DNA of 64,000 nucleotides from JAPLXD01 sp043802865 (lineage in GTDB: Bacteria > Patescibacteriota > Minisyncoccia > Moranbacterales > UBA11712). Positions 41,914 through 48,612 of the stretch are shown piece by piece (within the stretch, counting starts at the first letter, position 1; every line of letters starts with the position of its first letter). Position numbers and translations under genes: made by a program. The DNA is taken from positions 1-64,000 of the forward strand of contig JAZDKQ010000023.1 in NCBI GenBank assembly GCA_043802865.1, read 5' to 3'. The notes below the pieces were generated by a model, which did no database searches, was not told the origin of the DNA, and was given only the letters and a program-made list of their open reading frames with translations.

Positions 41914-42528
41914 TTAGCGCGCGCTGTTGGCCCGGGCTCGGGCGTAGCTTTGGGTATGGCCGGCTTTGACGATGTCGCCGGTCTGGTTGCATTTGAACTT
42001 GCCTCCGGTGAGCGGCTTGAAGGTCGTCTTCGGGGGCATCTTGACGGTGATGGCCATCGGTTTGTTCAACCCTTTCTTGGCCTTCTTGATCGCCGGACGG
42101 AGATGATGAGCCATGTCGCTGAATCCCAGCGTCATGATATGCATACCGCGCCCGGCCCGTGTGGTGGTCTCTTCGTTAAGGTGCGCCATCACTTCAGCCG
42201 CGGCAACCCTCGTGTTCGCCTTGTGAGTCGCCTCTATCGCAGGCGTAATCACTTGGCTGGACTTTCTGAGCTCGGCAACGGCATTTTCCGCCGCCTCGGG
42301 CCCGTTGTCCCGATTGTAGCCCCAGGTGTTGACCTCGTCTTTGGAAAGGTCGATTTTCATGACGCGCCCCTTGAGATAGTCGAAATTGGCGCCCATGCTC
42401 AGAATCTCTTTGGCCTCTGCCTCGGTCATCGGTTTGGGGTCATAGTGTATGAAACCCATACTCTGCGGCTTTGAGGCGTTGTACAACGCGGCGAGAACAG
42501 CTGCTCTATTGAGTCCCTTAACGTCCAT
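41914..42528 (-). CDS. Orphan soluble protein with canonical expression signals
   Basis: 204 residues from the ATG giving MDVKGLNRAAVLAALYNASK. Next comes QSMGFIHYDPKPMTEAEAKE, a segment I associate from memory with hypothetical proteins of phages and CPR genomes, not with a known function. Ala-rich helical middle (ATHKANTRVAAAEVMAHLNE), basic C-terminus. It has AGGAGGAG before the start, TTGACT-17-TAAGAT upstream and a private terminator, and is GC-richer than the flanks. Confidence 0.65.
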   Translation of the reverse strand: MDVKGLNRAAVLAALYNASKPQSMGFIHYDPKPMTEAEAKEILSMGANFDYLKGRVMKIDLSKDEVNTWGYNRDNGPEAAENAVAELRKSSQVITPAIEATHKANTRVAAAEVMAHLNEETTTRAGRGMHIMTLGFSDMAHHLRPAIKKAKKGLNKPMAITVKMPPKTTFKPLTGGKFKCNQTGDIVKAGHTQSYARARANSAR

Positions 42529-42604
42529 TCTATTCTCCTCCTGTATGCTCTTTAAAGTCTCGCGACTATTTATTTGTAAAATAACCATTCATAACTGACT
42601 GGGT

Positions 42605-42633
42605 ATCTTAGCACAAATAAAACAAGGAGTCAA
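42605..42633 (-). promoter_or_regulatory. Consensus promoter of the 41.9-kb orphan gene
   Basis: TTGACT (complement of 42628-42633), exact 17-bp spacing, TAAGAT (42605-42610), giving a leader of ~70 nt before the AGGAGGAG site. Confidence 0.75.
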
Positions 42634-42644
42634 GTGAAACAAAT

Positions 42645-42670
42645 AAAAAAGGCTTTTATAAGCCTTTTTG
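42645..42670 (-). terminator. Terminator of the DUF218-like gene
   Basis: AAAAAGGCTTATAAAAGCCTTTTTT on the minus strand (arms AAAGGCTT/AAGCCTTT). The same GGCTTATAAAAGCC word recurs at 41729-41742. Confidence 0.75.
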
Positions 42671-42700
42671 CTGGGATTGTGGGACGATGTTCGAACCTTT

Positions 42701-43396
42701 TTACTGGATTTTTGAGCTATTTAGTTCCTTTAACTTTTGATCCCACCATTTTTTTATAGTATCTGCATGAGTTTTCGGCCCAGCTTTACGGAAATACTCA
42801 AATTTCTCTTCGAACATTTTATGATGTTTTTTCAAATTCTCCTGACTTTTCAATGCCCATAAAGAATGTTTTAGCTCTGCATTTTCCTTTTTGGCTAGAT
42901 ATTCAGTCGGTAAATATCGGTTCGCCGATACGTCAAAATCGATTGGCTCTATTTGAAGATTATAATTTTTATCAAATATTTTTCTAGCCAACGCCTTTAT
43001 TCGGTTCTCTCGGGTCTGTTCGCAAAAAATGAAAATATTTGCTTTTTTGATATTACTTTTACTTAAAATCTTTTTACTGTTAATTAAATTTTCAAGAGTT
43101 GATAGCGACTTGTTTTCTGAAATTAGAGTCCAATTCTTAGTGATTGATTTCAAAGATGGACTATCCTTGATCAATTTGGAAAAAAATTTGATCATCTCAT
43201 CAGCCTCGGTTCTTTTATATGGTTTAAATCCGTCGGTATTTCCACCGCAAAAGATGATAATAGGTCTCGATATATCATTTTTTAGGACAGTACTATATAT
43301 CTTATTGAAAACTATTTTCAAATAAAAATTATATTTTTCGTCTTTAAGGATATTCTTCGGCACTCCGTATCCGAAAACTATAAAAACATTGTTCAT
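42701..43396 (-). CDS. DUF218/YdcF-like protein
   Basis: 231 residues. NVFIVFGYGVPKNILKDEKY opens like the ElyC/SanA/YdcF family (G-x-G), with IIIFCGGNTDGFKPYKRTEA (CGG, then E-A) and ENKSLSTLENLINSK (the E-x-x-S-x-x-T-x-x-N motif). These proteins bind nucleotide-like ligands and some act in envelope metabolism. No membrane helix is present, so this is a cytosolic version. The gene is markedly AT-rich beside the GC-richer orphan genes. Confidence 0.75.
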   Translation of the reverse strand: MNNVFIVFGYGVPKNILKDEKYNFYLKIVFNKIYSTVLKNDISRPIIIFCGGNTDGFKPYKRTEADEMIKFFSKLIKDSPSLKSITKNWTLISENKSLSTLENLINSKKILSKSNIKKANIFIFCEQTRENRIKALARKIFDKNYNLQIEPIDFDVSANRYLPTEYLAKKENAELKHSLWALKSQENLKKHHKMFEEKFEYFRKAGPKTHADTIKKWWDQKLKELNSSKIQ

Positions 43397-43437
43397 AATA
43401 TTTGTTTCAAAAAAATCAAAGAGTCTTAAATATCGGC

Positions 43438-43507
43438 TGGGGTGCTAGGATTCGAACCTAGGATCATGGGACCAGAACCCATTGCCTTACCACTTGGCTA
43501 CACCCCA
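43438..43507 (-). tRNA. tRNA-Gln (anticodon CTG)
   Basis: Cloverleaf with acceptor TGGGGTG/CACCCCA, D arm GCC-AAGTGGTAA-GGC, anticodon stem ATGGG/CCCAT with loop TTCTGGT, and T arm CTAGG-TTCGAAT-CCTAG. CCA is not encoded. The first 28 bases are repeated, broken by an insertion, at 43760-43820, with a GIY-YIG gene between the two. Confidence 0.93.
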
Positions 43508-43761
43508 ATGTTATTATATTTTTCTATAATATCTCTTTTTTCTCCCACCCCACTATAACTTTTCAAATATTTTTCCCTTAATCTGGCTTCGGGCATCGAT
43601 GTATGCTGTTCTGTGTATATTAGGGCAAATGGTCTTCTTGAACGAGTAGATTTAACTTTGCCTGAATTGTGATTAGATAACCTTTTCCTGACATCAGCAG
43701 TAATGCCGACGTAACAATTATCGTCTTGTAGGCTTTTAAGAATATAGAGGTAATATTTCAT
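43498..43761 (-). CDS. GIY-YIG protein embedded between tRNA-Gln and a tRNA-Gln fragment
   Basis: 87 residues: MKYYLYILKSLQDDNCYVGI is the GIY-YIG core, with the Arg in TADVRKRLSNHNSG and Glu in SMPEARLREKYLKS. Its ATG is part of the duplicated tRNA sequence (GGTAAAACAATG) and its stop TAG is part of the intact tRNA 5' end (GGGGTGTAG), so the ORF spans exactly from repeat to repeat. An in-frame extension upstream covers the tRNA fragment and is not part of the protein. Likely co-transcribed with the tRNA. Confidence 0.88.
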   Translation of the reverse strand: MKYYLYILKSLQDDNCYVGITADVRKRLSNHNSGKVKSTRSRRPFALIYTEQHTSMPEARLREKYLKSYSGVGEKRDIIEKYNNIGV

Positions 43762-43820
43762 TGTTTTACCACTTGCCTGCCCGCGGCTGAGCCTTGGGCG
43801 CGGCCAGGGGCTACACCCCA
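43760..43820 (-). repeat. Displaced tRNA-Gln 5' fragment interrupted by a palindromic element
   Basis: TGGGGTGTAGCC, then ~33 nt of GC-rich palindrome (CCTGGCCGCGCCCAAGGC and GCCGCGGGCAGGC), then AAGTGGTAAAACAATG. Without the insert this equals the first 28 bases of the tRNA at 43507, with two differences. The insert belongs to the CAGCCCGAGGCTG/GCCTTGGGCG group. Confidence 0.85.
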
Positions 43821-43862
43821 ATAACATCCCAGATTCTATAATATTTTGGGAAAAATATCAAG

Positions 43863-43887
43863 AAAAAAGCCGGAAGTCGGCTTTTTT
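43863..43887 (-). terminator. Terminator of the ftsEX unit
   Basis: AAAAAAGCCG, GAAG-type loop, CGGCTTTTTT, symmetric enough to work on both strands; 40 bp past the ftsX stop. Confidence 0.85.
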
Positions 43888-43928
43888 GAAATCCCCCCTT
43901 ATCCCCCATTAGAAAGGAAAAAATTTTT

Positions 43929-44840
43929 TTATACTTTCAGATATCTTCGAATGGCGATGAAACTGCTGACGGTTCCCAAAGCAACGCCGGTGACGAGTTG
44001 GACGAGGAAAATGAGCCACAAATAGTGGATAAAGCTGTCTTGCACTTCTTTGATGGAAACTGCTCCGGCTATATAGGGCGCGGCAACCTTGACGAGTGGG
44101 AAAAGAATGAGCATCACGGCGATTGCTGAAACAGTGCCATAGATTATCCCTTCAAAAATGAACGGCATCCGGATGTAGTGGTTCGACGCTCCGACAAGGC
44201 GCATGATCTCGATTTCCTGCCGATGGGCGTATATCGTGATCCGGACCGCGTTGAAAGTGATTAGGACGGCGATCAAAGAGAATATAGTGGCCAGCATGAT
44301 GCCGACTTTTTTGGTTGTCGAAAGAACATTATTGAGCCGTTCAATGACGATTTTGTTTTTCGCATAGTTGATCCGGCTGATGTTGCTGGCGAAAGACGAA
44401 TTTTGTATCGCGGTTGCGATGATGTCGTATTTGTCCGGCGTGACGGCCTTTATGTTTATTGAAGCGTTCAGGGGGTTGTCTCCGATCGCCTCGATTGATT
44501 GCAAAATCAGCGGATTGTCAGCGTTTTTGGATTTGAATTCGTCGAGAGCCCTGTCTTTTGAAATATAGTCGGCCGTTTTCACTTCTTTGTATTGCAAAAC
44601 GGTTGACCGGAATTCGAGTATTTTTGATTCCTCAACATCTCCCTTGAAATATACGCTGATATCCACCTTGTCCTGAACGGATCGGATCACAAGACTTGCG
44701 GCGATGGAAAGAACGATCAGCGTGCTGATGATGAGAAGCGTGAGGGAGATAATGCTGATCACGGCAAAGCTCAGCCATTCGTTGCGGCGAAAGTGGGTGA
44801 AACCGGACTTGAACGTACGCGAGAGTGTGAGTAGCAGCAT
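43929..44840 (-). CDS. ftsX: Cell division protein FtsX
   Basis: 303 residues: an N-terminal helix (about 26-50), an extracytoplasmic domain (about 60-170, VDISVYFKGDVEESKILEFR) and three C-terminal membrane helices (about 185-300), with RQEIEIMRLVGASNHYIRMP as the cytoplasmic coupling segment. With FtsE it forms an ABC-type complex that controls peptidoglycan hydrolases at division; the PcsB-like C39 protein at 3.0 kb is a candidate partner. Confidence 0.95.
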   Translation of the reverse strand: MLLLTLSRTFKSGFTHFRRNEWLSFAVISIISLTLLIISTLIVLSIAASLVIRSVQDKVDISVYFKGDVEESKILEFRSTVLQYKEVKTADYISKDRALDEFKSKNADNPLILQSIEAIGDNPLNASINIKAVTPDKYDIIATAIQNSSFASNISRINYAKNKIVIERLNNVLSTTKKVGIMLATIFSLIAVLITFNAVRITIYAHRQEIEIMRLVGASNHYIRMPFIFEGIIYGTVSAIAVMLILFPLVKVAAPYIAGAVSIKEVQDSFIHYLWLIFLVQLVTGVALGTVSSFIAIRRYLKV

Positions 44841-44858
44841 TATTTTTGATTCGTGAAA

Positions 44859-45545
44859 TTAGATCGCATAACGGCCCTTGCTATGATCTCGGATTATTTT
44901 TCCTTGATCAAGGGTGATGACGCGTTTTTTCAGGCGATTGACGATATCCTTGTTGTGCGTTGCCAGGAGAACGGTTGTGCCGAGTTTGTTGATCTTTAGA
45001 AGCAATTGGATGATCCCCCAACTGCTGATTGGGTCGAGATTTCCGGTCGGCTCGTCGGCAATGATGAGCGGCGGACGGTGAACAAGCGCCCGGGCAATCG
45101 CCACTCTCTGCTGTTCTCCTCCCGAAATTTCACGGGGATAGCTGTCTGTTTTGTGCGCGAGTCCCACGATCTCAAGAATTTGCGGAACCAATTCGCAGAT
45201 TTCCTGTTCGCTGTGGTCGGATACTTCAAGCGCAAATGCCACATTTTCGAAAAGAGTTTTTTTGGGGAGCAATTTGAAATCCTGAAAAACTGTTCCGATC
45301 CGCCGGCGATAAAAAGGCAATTGCTTGGGAGTCAGGTGGGAAATGTCCTCTTCATTGAAAAAGATTTCGCCTGTTGTCGGTTTTTCTTCGGCATAAAGAA
45401 GTTTGAGGAGCGTCGATTTTCCTGCTCCGCTGTGCCCGACAAGAGAAACAAATTCTTCTTTTTGGATGATGAAATTGATGTCGTCAAGAGCGACGGTATG
45501 TATTCCTCCGGTATATATTTTTTTGACGTTTCGGAACTCGATCAT
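44859..45545 (-). CDS. ftsE: Cell division ATP-binding protein FtsE
   Basis: 228 residues. ABC ATPase: Walker A SLVGHSGAGKSTLLKLLYAE, Q-loop FQDFKLLPKKTLFENVAFAL, signature REISGGEQQRVAIARALVHR, Walker B PLIIADEPTGNLDP, H-loop TTVLLATHNKDIV. Located directly upstream of ftsX. Confidence 0.97.
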   Translation of the reverse strand: MIEFRNVKKIYTGGIHTVALDDINFIIQKEEFVSLVGHSGAGKSTLLKLLYAEEKPTTGEIFFNEEDISHLTPKQLPFYRRRIGTVFQDFKLLPKKTLFENVAFALEVSDHSEQEICELVPQILEIVGLAHKTDSYPREISGGEQQRVAIARALVHRPPLIIADEPTGNLDPISSWGIIQLLLKINKLGTTVLLATHNKDIVNRLKKRVITLDQGKIIRDHSKGRYAI

Positions 45546-45548
45546 TTT

Positions 45549-46632
45549 TTATTTTTTACTGAGATACGACTCAATGAACCCGTTCAAATTTCCATCCAGC
45601 ACTTCTTCCGGGTTTTTGGATTCAAATTTTGTTCGGTGGTCTTTGACGAGCTTGTATGGATGCAAGATATACGATCGGATCTGGCTTCCCCACTGGACTT
45701 CGGTGTGCTCGCCTTTGATTTCTTTCTTTTCTTTTTCTTTGTTTTCCAGATATTTTTGGTGCAATTTCGCTTTCAGAATTTTCATCGCCTGATCCTTGTT
45801 TTGAAGCTGGCTCCTTTCGTTTTGGGAGCTTATGACAATACCCGATGGGATGTGCGTCACGCGAACGGCGCTGTCGGTCTTGTTGACAGATTGGCCGCCG
45901 GCTCCCGAGGATCGGAAAGTGTCGATCTTCAATTCGCTCGGGTCAATTTCAACTCCTTCTATTTTATCAATTTCTGGCAAAACTTCAACCAGCGCGAAAG
46001 AAGTCTGGCGAAGATTTTTGGCGTTGAACGGGGAAAGGCGCACCAAACGATGCACTCCCGCTTCTGCCCGGAGATATCCGTAGGCGAGTTTTCCAACAAT
46101 TTCTATTGTCGCACTTTTGATTCCGGCTTCCTGTCCGCGCGATTCGGAAATCAGTTTCGCTTTCCATTTTTTTCGCTCAGCGAATCGGAGAAACATTTTG
46201 AGGAGCATTTCGGCCCAATCCTGCGCGTCCGTTCCTCCGGTTCCACTATGGATCGAAAGAATGGCGTTGCTTTGGTCATAAACTCCGCGGAAAAGCGTTT
46301 CGAACTCGATATTTTCAATATCTTTTTCAATGTTTCGGTTTTTTTCTTCGATCTCCTGCTTGATCTCCGGGTCATTCGCGGCAAGACCAGCCATTTCTTT
46401 CAAATTGTCAACTTCTGTCTCGAGTTCGCTCAATTTCTTGATATCGCCTCTCAATCCCTCCAGTTCTTGCATCGTTTTCTGCGCTGATTCCTGATTTTGC
46501 CAAAAATTTTCGCTGTTTGATATTTTTTCAAGTTTGTCAATTTTTGTTTTCTTTTGAGGCAAGTCAAAGACGGTCGCTTACGGAAGCGATTCGATCTCGG
46601 AGCTCGTCAAGTTTTGTGATGATTTCTTGCAT
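45549..46632 (-). CDS. prfB: Peptide chain release factor 2, with programmed +1 frameshift
   Basis: The GGQ motif is in SSGAGGQSVNKTDSAVR and the stop-codon-recognition tripeptide is SPF (RLVRLSPFNAK), diagnostic of RF2, which reads UGA and UAA. The main frame begins without an ATG. Upstream, from ATG 46632, MQEIITKLDELRDRIASVSD runs into CTT TGA C at 46569-46563, the classic RF2 frameshift site, and continues in the +1 frame as D-L-P-Q-K-K. No AGGGGG-type stimulator precedes the site. TATAAT lies 7 nt before the ATG. ftsE begins 4 bp downstream. Confidence 0.95.
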
Positions 46633-46660
46633 TGATTTTATTATATCATATATTTCGCCA

Positions 46661-46689
46661 TTGCCAAAACCAAAAAAGTCGCCTATAAT
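46661..46689 (+). promoter_or_regulatory. Promoter of the tRNA-Gly/tRNA-Thr pair
   Basis: TTGCCA, 17 bp, TATAAT, ending 20 bp before the tRNA-Gly 5' end. It also lies opposite the prfB start region. Confidence 0.75.
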
Positions 46690-46708
46690 TCCTTTGTAAA
46701 TACAGCAG

Positions 46709-46779
46709 GCGGGATTAGTTCAGTGGCAGAACACGACCTTCCCAAGGTTGAAATACGGGTCCGATTCCCGTATCCCGCT
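46709..46779 (+). tRNA. tRNA-Gly (anticodon CCC)
   Basis: Acceptor GCGGGAT/ATCCCGC, D loop GTTCAGTGGCAGAAC, anticodon arm CGACC-TTCCCAA-GGTTG, T arm ACGGG-TCCGATT-CCCGT. CCA is not encoded. Confidence 0.95.
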
Positions 46780-46786
46780 CTGAAAA

Positions 46787-46859
46787 GCCGATGTAGCTCA
46801 GTTGGCAGAGCGACACACTCGTAACGTGTAGGTCCGCGGTTCGATCCCGCGCATCGGCT
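46787..46859 (+). tRNA. tRNA-Thr (anticodon CGT)
   Basis: Acceptor GCCGATG/CATCGGC, D arm GCTCAGTTGGCAGAGC, anticodon loop CTCGTAA (CGT), T arm CGCGG-TTCGATC-CCGCG. The anticodon stem ACACA/CGTGT has one A-C mismatch next to the loop. Seven bases after tRNA-Gly; its last base overlaps the stop of the convergent parvulin gene. Confidence 0.93.
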
Positions 46860-47911
46860 CAGAACACCGAAGGATCCCCTTCGGAATTGGCGGGAAGGTT
46901 TTGCTCGAAAGTTCGCATTCCGCCGTCGCGGAACTCGATTTGAGTATTGCTTGAATTCCACTGGTAGTCTTTCAAGAATATTGTAACCGAGTAAACCTTC
47001 GTTTTTTCTTTCAACCAGTCGGCAAAAGTGGTTTTTTTCACGAAAATCTGGCGAAGATGCACCAAATCAAATCCGTTGTCCATCTTTTTCTCTTCCAATT
47101 TCAGAACATGGAACCCAAGCGGGCTTTCGATCGGTTCACTGATCTCCCCCGTTTTCATCGAAAACGCTTTGTCTGCGACAGTTTGGATCAGCTGATCTTT
47201 CGTCGACCAGCCGAGATCGCCTCCGTTTTCCGCGCTTTGTCCGTCTGAATTTTCTTTCGCCACTTTTGCGAAATCCTCTTTTTTGCTTGTCGCTTTTTCA
47301 TAGAGCGATTTTATTTTTGCTTGCTGAGTGCTTGTGTCCATTTCATTCACATAAACTTCCGCCAATTTTTCGCTGTACATTCCGGGCTTCACAACTTTTT
47401 GTTCGAAGTCATTGATGGTCCAGCCGTATAGTCTTGCAAGGTCGCTCATCAAATTGTCCTTGTTTCCGAATTGTTGGATAGTGCTCTCAAGTTCCGTGGA
47501 GACAGCACTGTTAGTGAGTGTGATACCGCGCTTTTGAGCAAGATTTTCGATCACCTTGTTTTCGATCATTTTATTTATGATCTCTTTTTCCTTGACTTGG
47601 AGTCTTTTTACTCCTTGATCGGTTGAAAAATCAACTCGCATGCCGATTTTTTCGAAGTCCTGCGATTCATAGAATTTTTTGACGGAAGCTACATTGACTT
47701 TGATCTCATTGACACTGATGGATCCCGCTCCGCGGACATATACGGCCGGAAACGGAATGACTTTGGTCGCGCCAACAAAAAAACGGTTGTTCCAATTGAA
47801 TTTATAGACGCCAAGAACCAAAAACAGCAAAAATACAAAAATCGCGCCGGCGGCAACGCCGACAATTATCCAAATTTTGTGTTTTTTGAGATTTCCTTTT
47901 TTGTTGGGCAT
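46859..47911 (-). CDS. PpiC-type (parvulin) peptidyl-prolyl isomerase, SurA/PrsA-like
   Basis: 350 residues: one N-terminal membrane helix (about 12-34), a SurA-like helical chaperone part (about 60-200) and a parvulin domain (about 210-290) with FAKVAKENSDGQSAENGGDL, GWSTKDQLIQTVADKAFSMK and ISEPIESPLGFHVLKLEEKK. It folds secreted proteins outside the membrane. C-terminal ~55 residues (TFADWLKEKTKVYSVTIFL) are extra. Confidence 0.9.
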   Translation of the reverse strand: MPNKKGNLKKHKIWIIVGVAAGAIFVFLLFLVLGVYKFNWNNRFFVGATKVIPFPAVYVRGAGSISVNEIKVNVASVKKFYESQDFEKIGMRVDFSTDQGVKRLQVKEKEIINKMIENKVIENLAQKRGITLTNSAVSTELESTIQQFGNKDNLMSDLARLYGWTINDFEQKVVKPGMYSEKLAEVYVNEMDTSTQQAKIKSLYEKATSKKEDFAKVAKENSDGQSAENGGDLGWSTKDQLIQTVADKAFSMKTGEISEPIESPLGFHVLKLEEKKMDNGFDLVHLRQIFVKKTTFADWLKEKTKVYSVTIFLKDYQWNSSNTQIEFRDGGMRTFEQNLPANSEGDPSVF

Positions 47912-47922
47912 AATAATTATGG

Positions 47923-48039
47923 AATCCTCCCCTCCTCAACTGAGGAGGGGGCAGGGGGAGGTGTTGTGATAATGCAGAAAACTTATCAACACCCCTCTGT
48001 CCTTCGGACATCTCCCCTCATCTGAGGGGAGAAGGATTC
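47923..48039. repeat. MITE-like multi-hairpin element, family B, intact copy
   Basis: ~117 bp between the parvulin and FtsB-like genes: hairpins CTCCTCA/TGAGGAG, GGTGTTGTGATAA/TTATCAACACC and GTCCTTCGGAC, with roughly inverted ends (GAATCCTCCCC and GGGGAGAAGGATTC). The second copy is at 35832-35975. Confidence 0.85.
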
Positions 48040-48055
48040 TAAGATTAATAAAAAA

Positions 48056-48478
48056 TCAGTTTTTTGTTGCAAAGAAAGTTCGCCACCATTTTTGCCAGTT
48101 TGAAGATGTATCTTCCGGCATTGCAGTCGTGCTTTCAGTTTTTTCCGGTTGATTGCTTGTTTCCTGAAGGGGATCTTTTCGAAGAACGATCATCTTCTCG
48201 TCGCCTTTTTGAAGATTCAATTTTTCGCGGGCTTCTTTTTCTTGAAAATCCGTTGAAGAAAGATAGTCGATCAGGTTTTCCATATTGCTATTTTCCTGTC
48301 CCATCTGGCTTATCTGGGTTTGGAGGCCGTCAATTTCTTTCTGGATCTGCCTTTTGCGATAGGCTTCTTTTCCGAGGGATATTCCGATCAAGACGAGGAC
48401 GGTCAAACCGGCGAGAAAAAATATTCCCGAAAAAATTCTGGTCGACAATTTTGAATTTTGACTGTTTCGCTTGGCCAC
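48056..48478 (-). CDS. FtsB/DivIC-like septum formation protein
   Basis: 140 residues from a GTG giving VAKRNSQNSKLSTRIFSGIF; an in-frame ATG extension overlaps the small gene upstream. One membrane helix (about 18-38) is followed by a short coiled coil (KRQIQKEIDGLQTQISQMGQ) and the KEAREKLNLQKGDEKMIVLR segment characteristic of septum formation initiators. The Ser/Thr-rich C-terminus ends in a Trp-containing helix (NWQKWWRTFFA). Confidence 0.8.
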   Translation of the reverse strand: MAKRNSQNSKLSTRIFSGIFFLAGLTVLVLIGISLGKEAYRKRQIQKEIDGLQTQISQMGQENSNMENLIDYLSSTDFQEKEAREKLNLQKGDEKMIVLRKDPLQETSNQPEKTESTTAMPEDTSSNWQKWWRTFFATKN

Positions 48479-48486
48479 TTTTTGTT

Positions 48487-48594
48487 TTAGGAACTTAGCA
48501 TTGGGGCAATAGTAAAAGCAATCATCGAGAGAACGGCAAGGATAGTGATTATCAGCCAAACTATACGCACTTTTTTCTTGTGTCTCGATTTCAT
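48487..48594 (-). CDS. 35-residue single-helix membrane protein
   Basis: MKSRHKKKVRIVWLIITILA, then VLSMIAFTIAPMLSS: a basic N-terminus and one membrane helix, similar in design to DUF4044-type small proteins. It ends 8 bp before the FtsB-like GTG, so the two are probably translated from one message. The good codon structure and position support it despite its size. Confidence 0.6.
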   Translation of the reverse strand: MKSRHKKKVRIVWLIITILAVLSMIAFTIAPMLSS

Positions 48595-48612
48595 AGTACT
48601 TTCATTATACCA

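Noticed and set aside
43438..43820. Split tRNA or intron-containing tRNA with a GIY-YIG intron nuclease
   Set aside because: The downstream tRNA is complete by itself, so nothing needs to be spliced; the upstream piece is a duplication of the 5' part only.
43780..43827. N-terminal extension of the GIY-YIG protein
   Set aside because: The extension translates the tRNA fragment and palindrome; the GIY-YIG domain begins directly at MKYYLYI.
45006..46487. 493-residue open frame on the plus strand
   Set aside because: Antisense to ftsE and prfB; Phe-rich without any domain, an overlap artefact.
45549..46632. UGA recoding (as in some CPR lineages)
   Set aside because: RF2 with its SPF motif is present and TGA ends many intact genes, so UGA is a stop here.
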